Positions 7,900 to 15,860 of a DNA stretch of 20,832 nt are shown here, piece by piece (the first letter of the stretch is position 1; every line of letters begins with the position of its first letter). This DNA comes from Larix sibirica (taxonomy: Eukaryota; Streptophyta; Pinopsida; Pinales; Pinaceae), in the NCBI GenBank assembly GCA_004151065.3, contig NWUY0300007224.1, positions 1 to 20,832 of the forward strand, written 5' to 3'. Under the pieces are notes generated by a model. That model ran no database searches and was not told where the DNA came from. It worked only from the letters and a program-made list of their open reading frames with translations. The position numbers and the translations under genes were made by a program.

Positions 7900-9145
7900 C
7901 ACTTTTATTTTTCCCCTGAGCCTCCCCATAGGAAGGTCCTCTGTATATGGCGAACTTTCTTGAGGATGGATTTGGGGGATGCCATGACTGAGAGCAGATA
8001 CATGGGCATATAATGTAGAACAGTTTTGACTAGGATGAGTTTTCTGGGAAATTTAAGAGGATGAAGAATCCAACTCGCTAATTGTTGCTTCATTCGGTCA
8101 ATAAGGTCCCTCCAGGACATTTGATGAATTAACGAATCAGACAGTGGCGCCCCAAGATATTTGGATGGAAGGGAACTCCTCTAGAATCTAAGAATGCGTA
8201 AGATGTTCTACTAAGTAATTCTTGGGGTATTGAAGAAAAAAATTTGCGACTTCTCCTCATTAACTGCCAATCTTGAGGCATAAAATAAAATCTTAAGAAC
8301 TCGTTTAAGCCCTTTTGCATCCTGCATCGATGCATGCCCCGTTAACATAGTGTCATCCACGAACTGCTGGTGTGACTGAATGGGGGCATTTGGATGAAGA
8401 ACCTAGCACTTGAGAGCCCAAGCCTTCACTATAGCCTTGATGGAGCATCTCAGATCCTCCGCAAGAAAAATAAAGAGAAAGGGAGACAAAAAATCCCCCT
8501 GATGTATACCTCTCATGGTCTAGAATGGGTCCGAAGGAATTCCATTGAACATTTTTGAAAAGAAGGCAGAAGAGTCCAAATTATAAATCCAACTGACCAA
8601 ATCCCTACTGAAACGAAAAGCCAACATCATCTCCTGCACATATTTCCAGCTAACTTTATCATAGGCTTTGGCTAAATCGATCTTCAACATCATGCCCAGC
8701 TTCCTGGTTGTCGTCAGGGAATGAAAAAAATTGTGAACCAAGATGATGCCATCAAATATCTAACACCCTTCCATGAACCCAAATTGTTCTGGCGAAATCA
8801 GACTAGGAAGGAGGGGTTTCATCTTGTTGGAAATAACTTTTGAAATTATTTTATATATAACATTACACAAAGAGATAGGTATGAACTTACCCAAGGAGTC
8901 AATGCCCTCACTTTTTGGGGTGAGCAACAGAAAGGTGGTATTGAACGCACCCAACACTCGCCTAGACACCCGATAATCCTCCACAATCTGCCACACCTCC
9001 TTCTTGATGAGGTCCCAAAAATGGTGAAATAAATTCATAGTGAAGCCGTCCATCCCAGCGGCCTTTACCTCCTCCATCTAGTTCACCACCTCCTCTACTT
9101 CACTTAGGGTGATCGTTCTCATGAGAATGTCATTTTTCTCTATCC
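7900..9145 (-). other. Reverse transcriptase domain of LINE ORF2
   Basis: One frame carries all the RT blocks. AAGMDGFTMNLFHHFWDLI lies near 9050, followed by FIPISLCNVIYKIISKVISN and SPEQFGFMEG near 8770. Motif A is KIDLAKAYDKVSW, with the catalytic Asp at 8676-8678. Motif B is RGIHQGDFLSPFLFIF, just below 8520. Motif C is FVDDTML at 8343-8363, both aspartates retained. Downstream are SLPSKYLGAPL, QQLASWILHPLKFPRKLILV and FLWGGSGEK. The catalytic residues are therefore intact although stops at about 8757, 8520 and further down kill the frame. The open stretch at 8129-8335 in another frame is a shadow, because the true frame there reads EEKSQIFFFNT and SLPSKYLG. Confidence 0.93.
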
Positions 9146-9699
9146 TGAATTGGTTCCTCCATGAGTTCTTTGTAGTATCTGACCAACTCCCCTTTGATCT
9201 CCTTTTGCTCCTTCAATCGTTCCCCGTTCTCATCTTTCAAATAAGCTATCCTATTCCTTTACCGGTGCTGGATGGTGGATCTATGAAAACATGATGTATT
9301 GCGTTCTCCCTCTTTGAGCCACTGATTCCTTGATTTTTGTTTCCATAAGATTTCCTCTTGCACCTCCCTAATCCCCACTCTTTCCATTATATGCCTTTCC
9401 TCTATTTTCAGTGCCTCATCATAACTCTCCCTCATCCCCTTCCATTAGATCTCCTCCAAGCACATTTCGAGGTGTCGTTTATCTTCGAGGATGTTACCAA
9501 AGATATCCGTGTTCGAGACCCGTAACTTAGCCTTAATAGCTTTCAGCTTCTACTGGAAATGATACATGGTTGATTCATCTGTCCCCTCCTCCTCTTTCCA
9601 CTATTTTGCCACCATAGATTTGAAATACAGGTAGGTTAGCAAAAAATATCCATACCTAAAGGGCCTCCTCCAGGCCTCTCCTTCTTAAACCCAGGAGAA

Positions 9700-10371
9700 A
9701 CAAACCGACTAGTGGTCTGAACTTGCAGTTGGGAGGACCAATTCCTGGGTATCTGCACCGTTAACTAGGAGCGCTTCAGAAACGAGGAACCTGTCCATAC
9801 AAGAATCAATATGCCTCTCCCACCCTTGCTTGTTGTTCCATGTGAACATCTGATTGTTCATTCTTACATCCACAAGTCTCAAGTCCTCAATCATTGTCTT
9901 GAAGTTATGACTCGTTGGTTCCAGGACCCTGCGTCCTCCCTTCTTTTCTTCCAGGGAAGTGATCATATTGAAATCACCCCCTATAATCCAATGCTTACCA
10001 CTTACCTAGTTGTTCATCCCAGAGAGCTCCCTGATGAACTCCAACTTGAGAGAATGAGTTTGCGAACCATATACATTAATGATTATGCTTACCACCGCTG
10101 ATCCCACCACTTTAGCTTCCCCTATATATTCCTATGCGAGGAAAGGAAATTACCTAAACTAATAAATATGGGGTCCCATAAAGTTGTTAGTCCACCAGAC
10201 ATCCCTCCTGCCGGTACCTATTCTCCTAGATATGCCATCCATGGCCTCCACCGAGCACTTAGTCTCCTGTAGGGGAACCATTGTGGGTTTTTATATTTTT
10301 ATCTTATTTCTCAGCATTTTGATCTTCTCGGGGTTACCTATGCCCCTTATATTCCACGACATTGTCTTCAT
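9700..10371 (-). other. APE-type endonuclease domain of LINE ORF2
   Basis: The order of motifs is SWNIRGIGN at the N-terminus, then QETKCS (metal-binding Glu), INVYGS, GGDFNM (9967-9981, catalytic Asp/Asn), LEEKKGGRRVLEP, MFTWNNKQGWERHI, LDRFL-like MDRFLVS and SSDH at the C-terminus. These are the active-site blocks of L1 endonucleases in the exonuclease-endonuclease-phosphatase fold. The Arg of the usual RLDRFL motif reads CMDRFL. In-frame stops occur after KIKI, in the HIY..FR..FPFLA segment, after GMNN and directly after SDH. Confidence 0.88.
10368..10371 (-). promoter_or_regulatory. ORF1 stop/ORF2 start overlap (ATGA)
   Basis: On the element strand the ORF1 TGA (10368-10370) and the ORF2 ATG (10369-10371) overlap in ATGA. 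ORF1 ends with VALKKLSQ and ORF2 opens with MKTMSWNIRG, both recognisable from the family, so the junction is not a decay artefact at either side. Such overlaps in other LINEs allow termination-reinitiation, giving a low level of ORF2 protein; that mechanism here is inferred. Confidence 0.8.
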
Positions 10372-11600
10372 TGAGATAGCTTCTTGAGGGCTACTTTTAT
10401 TGTCGGGTATTGGCTCGAGTCCACCAACATTGCCCCTACCTTTGTAATTCTCTGCTGGTTGGTTCTCCTGCCTCGTTTCTCCGATATTTCCTTAAACTTC
10501 TGCTTATTTTCCTTGATTTTGTCCCACGCGATTCCTAGGGTTTTGGATTTCACCGTCTTGAGGATGGCTTCCTACTGCAAAAGGACACATTGAGCTGAGA
10601 CATACCCTTCTTTCTTGTTCGTGCATGACTATTTAATCTCATCCAGGTTCAACTCCCCTAGTTCCACGTCTTCCTCCTCCTATCCCATTTCCACATCCCC
10701 AAAATCACTTGCTTTAGGTTCCTCCTGATTAGTGACCCCTTTCTGCTCCTCTTCCAGAGAAGCACTTATTGTCCCTCCTTTTTCAACCGTGGTGTTCTCA
10801 TATGGAGTAACCCCATTTTCTGGTAACTAATTCAGAGTGTCGAACCGATTGGAGGTTATGGGTGTAGGTGTGGCTTCCCCACCACCCCCGTTCCTTCCCT
10901 GTCACTGTTTTTGGGTGACTTTGGTGAATCCCTCATTGTCCACCTCCTCCTTTTGTTTTCCTGATGCAGCCGCACCATTCCTCGGGAAATCCTTAAACAG
11001 ATGGTTGTGCATATGGCATAATCTACATTGAAAAGGCACATGTTCACAATCCAGAGGTTGAACCCAATCCTTGTCTTCCCAAGTGAGATTTATATCTTCC
11101 GGCAACCCCTTTGAAATATCCATGTAAACACAGATTCGCGCATAAGAGGTGTAGCAAGTTCATTTTTTCTACTCAGAAACCTTCATAAACTCACCCAACA
11201 TTTTTCCTATATCCTCTAGGATCTCATGCTCCCAATATTTGCTTGGAAGGGAATACAACTTGATACAGATGGGGGCCCTCTTCAAATCTTCCATTTCCGG
11301 ATTAAAGCGCTTGTGTTAGGGTTTCAGGAGGAGCCCCGCCAAATTGAAAAAATATGGCCCCCCTTCAAAAATTTGGTCTCTGTCTTCCACATTAAAAAAT
11401 ACTATTGTGAAGAAGCCTTCCGAACCTAACAGAAGGTCATAATTGTCGTTAGGTTTCCATACTCCCTGGATCCATTTCACTAGGTCACCCCAAACAAAAA
11501 CCTACATTTAAAACTCAAAGCCAGCCAACAAACACATTACTTTTTGCTCAAAACGATGTTTCACAGGCACCCCACAAATTTGGTCACAAACAGGCAAAAC
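10368..11600 (-). pseudogene. LINE ORF1: DUF4283-like RNA-binding protein with zinc knuckle
   Basis: A single minus-strand frame can be followed from about 11600 to the TGA at 10368 with no frameshift. It begins with a DUF4283-type fold (FVWGDLVKW, GFFTIVFFNVEDRDQIFEGG, CIKLYSLPSKYWEHEI, YARICVYMDISKGLP). A zinc knuckle follows: CRLCHMHNHLFKDF at 10986-11027, in which the last Cys of CX2CX4HX4C is Phe. Next comes SNRFDTLN and an acidic linker (EEEQKG, EEEDVELGELNLDEI), then a basic C-terminus (EISEKRGRRTNQQRITK). The protein would coat LINE RNA and act as chaperone in the ribonucleoprotein. About ten in-frame stops are present (for example at 10573-10575, 10629-10631 and 10902-10904), all TAA, TAG or TGA where CAA, CAG or CGA fits. 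The true start is not clear because a tandem duplication lies across it. Confidence 0.85.
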
Positions 11601-11690
11601 CCTCTATCCAGAACTGAAAACCAACCAACAAACACACCACCTTTTGCCGAGAACACTGTTTCACCACCAACCCACAAATTTGGTCGCTCG
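11487..11690. repeat. Two tandem 100-bp units at the 5' end of the LINE
   Basis: Landmarks recur exactly 100 bases apart: CCAACAAACACA at 11525 and 11625, TTTTGC at 11542 and 11642, CCCACAAATTTGGTC at 11571 and 11671. The intervening bases are diverged but alignable without gaps. The lower unit lies in frame with ORF1 (segments DQICGVPVKHRFEQKVM and CLLAGFEF). The upper copy, being 100 bases (not a multiple of three) away, is out of frame. It may be a promoter-region monomer repeat or a duplication of the ORF1 start; the sequence does not decide. Confidence 0.75.
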
Positions 11691-11700
11691 TGGACTGCAA

Positions 11701-12000
11701 CAAAGAAACCCCGAAAGAAAGAAAAAAAAATCAGTGGCAGAAGCTGAATCTCTTAGTAGAAGCTATTTGTAGCCTAAACGCATGGAAAACCAAGCTCAAG
11801 GATAGGCGAAAAAACAACACAACCAACCAATTTCCTGGCAATTGTGAATAACATGAAAGCATGTTCTCTCCATTAAATGCAAAATTAAATGTATGTTCTT
11901 GATTTAAGCGCTCCCTAGTAATCTATACAAGCAACATTAAACACCAACCCACAAACACATTGAACTGTTGACATAATATTGAGGCTTATTCAAATACCTT
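11701..12000. other. Junction region between two LINEs, no clear feature
   Basis: This holds the remaining 5' leader of the minus-strand LINE (its limit is not visible) and AT-rich sequence before the plus-strand LINE remnant. I looked for a copy of the sequence adjoining the LINE A tail (around 4750-4771) as a target duplication and saw nothing better than seven bases (CTCCATT). Confidence 0.4.
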
Positions 12001-13165
12001 TATTGTTTGGAGGGGTTTGGTGAGATACATCCCATGGTTGGGGTCTTGGTAATGGTATGCATATTTGTCTTGGGATAAACCTTTTTGTGGGGGTGAATAC
12101 TTTTACAGGCTTTCGGAACTTTTGCTGATGCATCTTTTTGAGAATGGCTTTGGTTATTGGTCCATGTGAAAAAAGCTGAGTATTTCAATACTTTCTCTTC
12201 TTATTAGCTTCTTCCGGAGGAATTGGGATTAGTGGGTGATTTGGCAGGGGAATGGAGGCTTATTAGATGGTGTTGATGTCTTAGTTTGGGCTTTAAATTT
12301 TTTTGTCCAAATGTATTTTTTGTCAGTACCAGAATTGTGGATATTTTTTTAGAATTTCATAAGGAAGAGAAACTGAAAAGACAAAGGATTCCCATCTTGC
12401 CTGGTTTGGAAGATGATATGAATGTTGGTTATTTTGATGGAGCAACTTCAAAAGGTTTATGTGGTGGTGACATGTTTTTAAATCTTAACTTTGAACACTC
12501 TTTTCGCCTTTGGATGGGATGTGGCAGTGGATCAAATACTAAAGCTGAATTATTGGCACTATGGGGTTTTCTCTGGTTTGCTAATTATAAAGGTATTGTT
12601 CATCTACAAGTGGTAGGTGATTCTAAAGTGATTGTGGAGTGGGTAGTTGAAAAATCAAGGACACAGGTCCTTAGATTGGAACAATGGTGCTCTCATATTG
12701 TGGAATTAAAACATAATTTCTCTCATATATCCTTTTCCCATATTTATAAACAAATCAATTGGTTGAAGATGTTTTTTCAAAGAAAGTTGTGGGCCTTATG
12801 GATGGATAGATACAATTTGAAGAATTGATAGGCAATTCTGTATGTTCAAAGGGATCTCTTTTTTGCTTTTAGATGATCGGAACTGTACTTAGACAATAGT
12901 TTAATCAATTTTTTGATGTATTAAAAGATGACAGTTGTATTAGTTCCTGAAGATTAAAATATGCTATTGTAAGACTATTAACGGAGAGACAGTTTTTTTA
13001 AGAATAGGCTAAGCTAGACAACCTCTTATTATGGCTGGAAGATGTAGACTGATATGTTGAGAAAAGTTATCTGATTTTGAAAAGATGTATTTTTGGACAT
13101 TGTTTTCTTTGATTCATTTTTTATGAATAGCAAGATAACCGTTTTTTTCTTGAAAAAAGAAATTG
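12001..13165 (+). mobile_element. 3' fragment of a second L1-type LINE
   Basis: From 12002, plus-strand frame 2 reads IVWRGLVRYIPWLGSW, then GEYFYRLSELLLMHLFENG and QLI-like segments, a post-RT region of plant LINE ORF2 with three stops. Frame 1 then gives the RNase H (12286-12828). After the coding part comes about 300 bases of AT-rich 3' region ending in GATAACCGTTTTTTTCTTG followed by A6 near 13163, like other plant LINE tails. The zf-RVT and most of ORF2 are missing. The RNase H is clearly different from that of the neighbouring minus-strand LINE, so this is another lineage, not an inverted copy. Confidence 0.8.
12286..12828 (+). pseudogene. RNase H domain of the second LINE ORF2
   Basis: A 180-codon open stretch. 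Residues 50-54 FDGAT carry catalytic Asp51; SNTKAELLALWGFLWFA holds Glu88; LQVVGDSKVIVEWV holds Asp112; FSHIYKQIN holds the His at 152. The final Asp is absent in this frame, but from about 12760 one base over the sequence reads VEDVFSKKVVGLMDG, matching the family's usual ending, and continues with QFEELIGNS to a stop near 12870. A one-base indel therefore displaced the last catalytic residue. The apparent start is internal; frame 1 upstream of 12286 is closed. It is more open than the minus-strand LINE, so it may be younger or under less methylation decay. Confidence 0.85.
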
Positions 13166-13860
13166 AGGTTGCACATGAGCACTCAAGTGTCTAGTGGATG
13201 CCAATGCTAAAATGCCCCCAAAGTCCAAGGATCGCTCGGGATTGAAATGAGGCTACACATAGCGTTGCTTTGACAATACATGTTATAAACCCATGACACG
13301 TACTAGCAATAGGAACATCTGTCCTTATAGACTTTGGGCATTCAATGAAAAAGATTTTCAAGCACCAACATTACCACGTCGCCAATGCATGGGCACATCC
13401 CATAAAGTATACATCATATACACACAACCAATAACATACTAAATAAATTGACAATTTAAAAAAACAATTTAATTTTAATTGTCCAAACTTAAAATCGAAT
13501 ATTAGCAATATGGAAAATTACGAAGCATACGACCTAAACAAATGTCCTAGAGCGATCCATATATATCCCTTGAAAGAAACATAATAAAACAAAAATAATA
13601 AGTTTAATAGTTTACAAATTCAACACTATATATTGTATATATATTATTCTACTTAGTCCTTGACATCATATACTTTGAATACTTTGTAAACTACTTCTCA
13701 ATCCCTATTCATCAACGTGTTCAACCTTATCACTATCCTCATCACCTCAATTATCACTATCGCTCTAAGAATATTTTTATAGGTTTGTTTAATCAACAAC
13801 ACCGTCTCTTGTAATAACAATTATATATAAACTTATAAGAACATATATCAATTCATATGT
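13166..13860. other. AT-rich intergenic DNA, nothing recognised
   Basis: No coding frame, terminal repeat or RNA gene seen. It is simple AT-rich sequence with a (TA)n-like patch near 13627-13643. Confidence 0.5.
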
Positions 13861-13997
13861 ATTCATTAAAATATTAATCATATAGAAAGTGGTTAACTAA
13901 TATATCTTTATGGTCACTTTAACTCGAGATTCATTAAAATATTAATCATATAGAAAGTGGTTAACTAATATATCTTGATGGTCACTTTTAACTCGAG
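13861..13997. repeat. Near-identical 68/69-bp tandem duplication
   Basis: Unit 1 at 13861-13928 and unit 2 at 13929-13997 both begin ATTCATTAAAATATTAATC and end AACTCGAG. They differ by one substitution (CTTTATGG against CTTGATGG) and one extra T in unit 2. A further partial start (AATCATT) follows. The closeness of the copies means a recent duplication, or conversion, in otherwise decayed DNA. Confidence 0.9.
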
Positions 13998-14120
13998 AAT
14001 CATTGTCCTCTTTTTGTATACGGCCGTATAATTCTTCTTAGCAATAAATTTTATATCTTTCTTTATTATCGTTTCATTGTAATCTCATTTGTTTTTAGTG
14101 GTAAATATTGTTAAACAATA

Positions 14121-14340
14121 GTGTTTGTTGGGGTGTAGATTAGTTGATAAGTTTGTGTAAACTTTGTAAAGGAGGTTGTTGGTTCAAACTTTGAATAACC
14201 TATGCTCCATTGTGATGGGATCAGTGGTTTCATTTAGAGTTATAGTAATAGTGGACGGGATTGGATCCCTACACTTCATATCACGTGAATACTAACCCCA
14301 TCTTAGTTGTCAATTCCCCTAATTACAAAAAAATCAATAA
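14121..14340 (+). mobile_element. tRNA-type SINE with target duplication
   Basis: An RNA polymerase III type 2 internal promoter is visible: A-box-like TAGATTAGTTG at 14136-14146 and B-box-like GGTTCAAACTT at 14181-14191. They are 45 bases apart, as in a tRNA gene. The head resembles a decayed tRNA (GGGGTGTAGATTAGTTGATAA), the body is unrelated to tRNA, and the 3' end is A-rich (ATTACAAAAAAATCAA). Flanking direct repeats TAAACAATA lie at 14112-14120 and 14341-14349. It is about 220 bp long, usual for plant SINEs, and would have moved using a LINE RT. The nine-base repeat is in AT-rich DNA and could be partly fortuitous; the paired boxes are the stronger evidence. Confidence 0.68.
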
Positions 14341-14349
14341 TAAACAATA

Positions 14350-14890
14350 ATAATCATAATAAAATATGAATGATTCATAAAATAAATAATCTATGATTGA
14401 CATGTCATGTTTTTACCTTTATGTACCCTTTTATGCTAAAATTGTGATAATCAAATTTATTAGGTCTTACTTTAATGACCTTCATTCATAATAATTATAA
14501 GATAGTTCGAATGAAATATGTTTACAAAACAAAATTAAACCAACTTTAATTATTACTTATCATTTTTTGTTTTTTCCCTTAATTTCTTGAACCCTATTTT
14601 CCAAGCATCCACATTTAGGGTATCCCATTTCTCGTTCTAATACTAAGAAAAGATACTCACAATAAGGATTTGATATCAATTTTCTACATAAGGTGTCCTG
14701 CACCTCTCATATATTTGTCTTTTGTGATTGAATCAATGACCCTTTCCTTCCACGATGATGAACCATGTAGTTCTTGGTCAATTATGCTCTGAATTATTTT
14801 TTTGTGTTTGGATATAGTTTGCTTTAGTCCACATGCCTATATATATATACTCAAAAAAAATGAATCACATACCAAAATTAAAGTAAAAGA
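14350..14890. other. AT-rich intergenic DNA
   Basis: I see no gene. A short (TA)n tract at 14838-14850 is followed by a run of A. Confidence 0.5.
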
Positions 14891-15083
14891 TGCTATTTAT
14901 AAAGAAGTTATGTTTCCTTCAATGAGACATTATCAATGCCTATTTGTTTCTTTATGCTATGAATAATGGTGAATATGGTGGATCTTGTAAACAAATGTTA
15001 TTTACCAAAAAGTTATGATTTCTTCAATGAGACATTATCTATTTGTTTCCCTATACCATGAGCAATGGTGAATATGGTAGATG
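14891..15083. repeat. Diverged tandem duplication of about 95 bp
   Basis: Copy 1 (14891-14984) and copy 2 (14997-15083) share in order TG[CT]TATTTA, AAGTTATG, CTTCAATGAGACATTATC, TATTTGTTTC, CCATGA/GCTATGA-type sequence and AATGGTGAATATGGT, with several substitutions and a 5-6-base deletion in copy 2. It is older than the 13861-13997 duplication. Confidence 0.8.
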
Positions 15084-15589
15084 TGTGGCAATATTGATAG
15101 TGGAAAGGTGATTATCCTGGAGGGGGTTGTGTGCAAGGGGATCAAGATATGGAGTGGCTGTGTGTGTGCAAGTAAGGGGTGTGGAGGTGTGTCATGATAT
15201 GGAGATAGCTTACATGCATACATGTGTTATGAGATGGAGGTTGAGTATGAGGCATGTATTGTGGTGGTGGTTTATGATATTTAATAGTTGTGGGAAGATC
15301 AAATACCAACTAAATAGTATTAAGACTAATTGGGAACTTCATCAAAGAGTTTTGCAAGAAAGAAAAATTGTCATTATTTTATATAACTAGATTTGAAATG
15401 GTAAATTTAGTAGTCGCAAATAAATGAATACTTCAAATTAGTTATATGTCATATATAATTTCATTCTTCTAAGAAATTTAGCTTGTTCCTTATTGATTTT
15501 AGACTCCTATCTAAAAGCAATCTATTATATATCTTTATATTCAATTGTAGTTCATGCCTTAATTTGTTAAAAGGGTTGTGAAGAGGATA
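15084..15589. other. GT/GA-rich low-complexity patch and AT-rich DNA
   Basis: 15110-15275 is purine- and GT-rich on the plus strand (TGTGTGTGTGC, repeated GATATGGAG), giving chance open frames on both strands that I do not consider genes. The remainder to 15589 is AT-rich with no feature seen. Confidence 0.45.
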
Positions 15590-15860
15590 ATGAACGGATC
15601 TTCAGATCAAGAACAACACTGGTTTCTTTGTGAAGCAATGTGGAATGTCAAGCAAGTAATAGATGATAATGTTTAAAGAGCGCAGTTGGTTACAACTTTG
15701 ATAGACCGTGCCTTTAATTGGTACATGAAATACTCCCTTGGGCAGGCAATAACCTTAGCTGATATTAGAACTGCGCTGGTAGCATAGTTCAAAAAACTGA
15801 AATATGAGTCACAGTGTATCACAGAGTTAAAAAGTAACCTCATCTAGTCCCATGGAAGGG
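15590..15860 (+). pseudogene. LTR-retrotransposon gag fragment
   Basis: Plus-strand frame from ATG 15590-15592 reads QHWFLCEAMWNVKQVIDD, then LIDRAFNWYMKYSLGQA, ITLADIRTALVA and FKKLKYESQCITELKSN. This matches the Retrotrans_gag type capsid region of plant Ty3/gypsy-like elements: a W-Y/F pair, the AL..F helix and a KxESQ-like segment. In-frame stops are TAA 15674-15676, TAG 15785-15787 and TAG 15845-15847, all at sites where CAA or CAG would fit. Homology stops soon after 15860 and I see no pol or LTR nearby, so this is an isolated fragment, perhaps about 90 codons of the original gag. The capsid would have assembled the retrotransposon particle. Confidence 0.75.

Larger units (their letters stand above)
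5832..10371 (-). pseudogene. LINE ORF2: APE endonuclease, reverse transcriptase, zf-RVT, RNase H
   Basis: The start ATG at 10369-10371 (MKTMSWNIRGIGNPEK) is the canonical opening of a plant L1 endonuclease. One frame runs through the endonuclease and linker to about 9145, where an A run carries a frameshift; the next frame runs without a break in register through the whole RT to about 7527. A further shift leads into zf-RVT, and two more flank RNase H. I read more than twenty in-frame stops, most explicable by C-to-T change on either strand; for example SDH[stop] where SDHW is usual and EGC[stop]IFDG where Gln is usual. The protein nicks DNA, copies the LINE RNA at the nick and degrades the hybrid RNA strand. 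The lower limit is uncertain: 5832-6176 holds a 114-codon open stretch in a different frame from RNase H that might be its tail. Confidence 0.9.
4772..11700 (-). mobile_element. Nearly full-length plant L1-type LINE, decayed
   Basis: On the minus strand the order is ORF1 (RNA-binding), ORF2 (APE endonuclease, RT, zf-RVT, RNase H), a further reading frame, a 3' region and a short A tail (T run 4772-4778 on the plus strand). The tail is preceded on the element strand by TTTTGCTTATTTACAAAC, a typical plant LINE end. At about 6.9 kb it is near the usual full length. The upper boundary (about 11690-11850) is uncertain; I found no convincing target duplication. Both ORFs carry many in-frame stops, nearly all TAG, TAA or TGA where CAG, CAA, CGA or TGG fits, plus about four frameshifts in ORF2 (near 9145, between 7527 and 7340, near 6690, near 6490). 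Copy-and-paste elements of this kind insert by target-primed reverse transcription; this copy is dead. Confidence 0.93.

Noticed and set aside
8129-8335. Open stretch of 68 codons on the minus strand inside the LINE
   Set aside because: The true ORF2 frame there reads EEKSQIFFFNT and SLPSKYLG, family RT sequence; the open stretch is in another frame.
11544-11747. Plus-strand 67-codon open stretch rich in Asn, Pro and Thr
   Set aside because: Antisense of the LINE 5' tandem units; low-complexity composition from the ACCAAC-rich repeat.
11860-11875. CTCCATT as a remnant of a LINE target duplication matching 4752-4758
   Set aside because: Seven bases with no extension; expected by chance in this composition.
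11940-11965. Sequence ACACCAACCCACAAACACATTG resembling the LINE 5' repeat unit, as a third copy
   Set aside because: It is not at a multiple of 100 bases from the other units and the similarity covers only about 19 bases of simple ACC/AAC sequence.
15127-15390. Plus-strand 87-codon open stretch
   Set aside because: Translation of a GT/GA-rich low-complexity patch; an equally long antisense frame overlaps it and neither has a recognisable domain.
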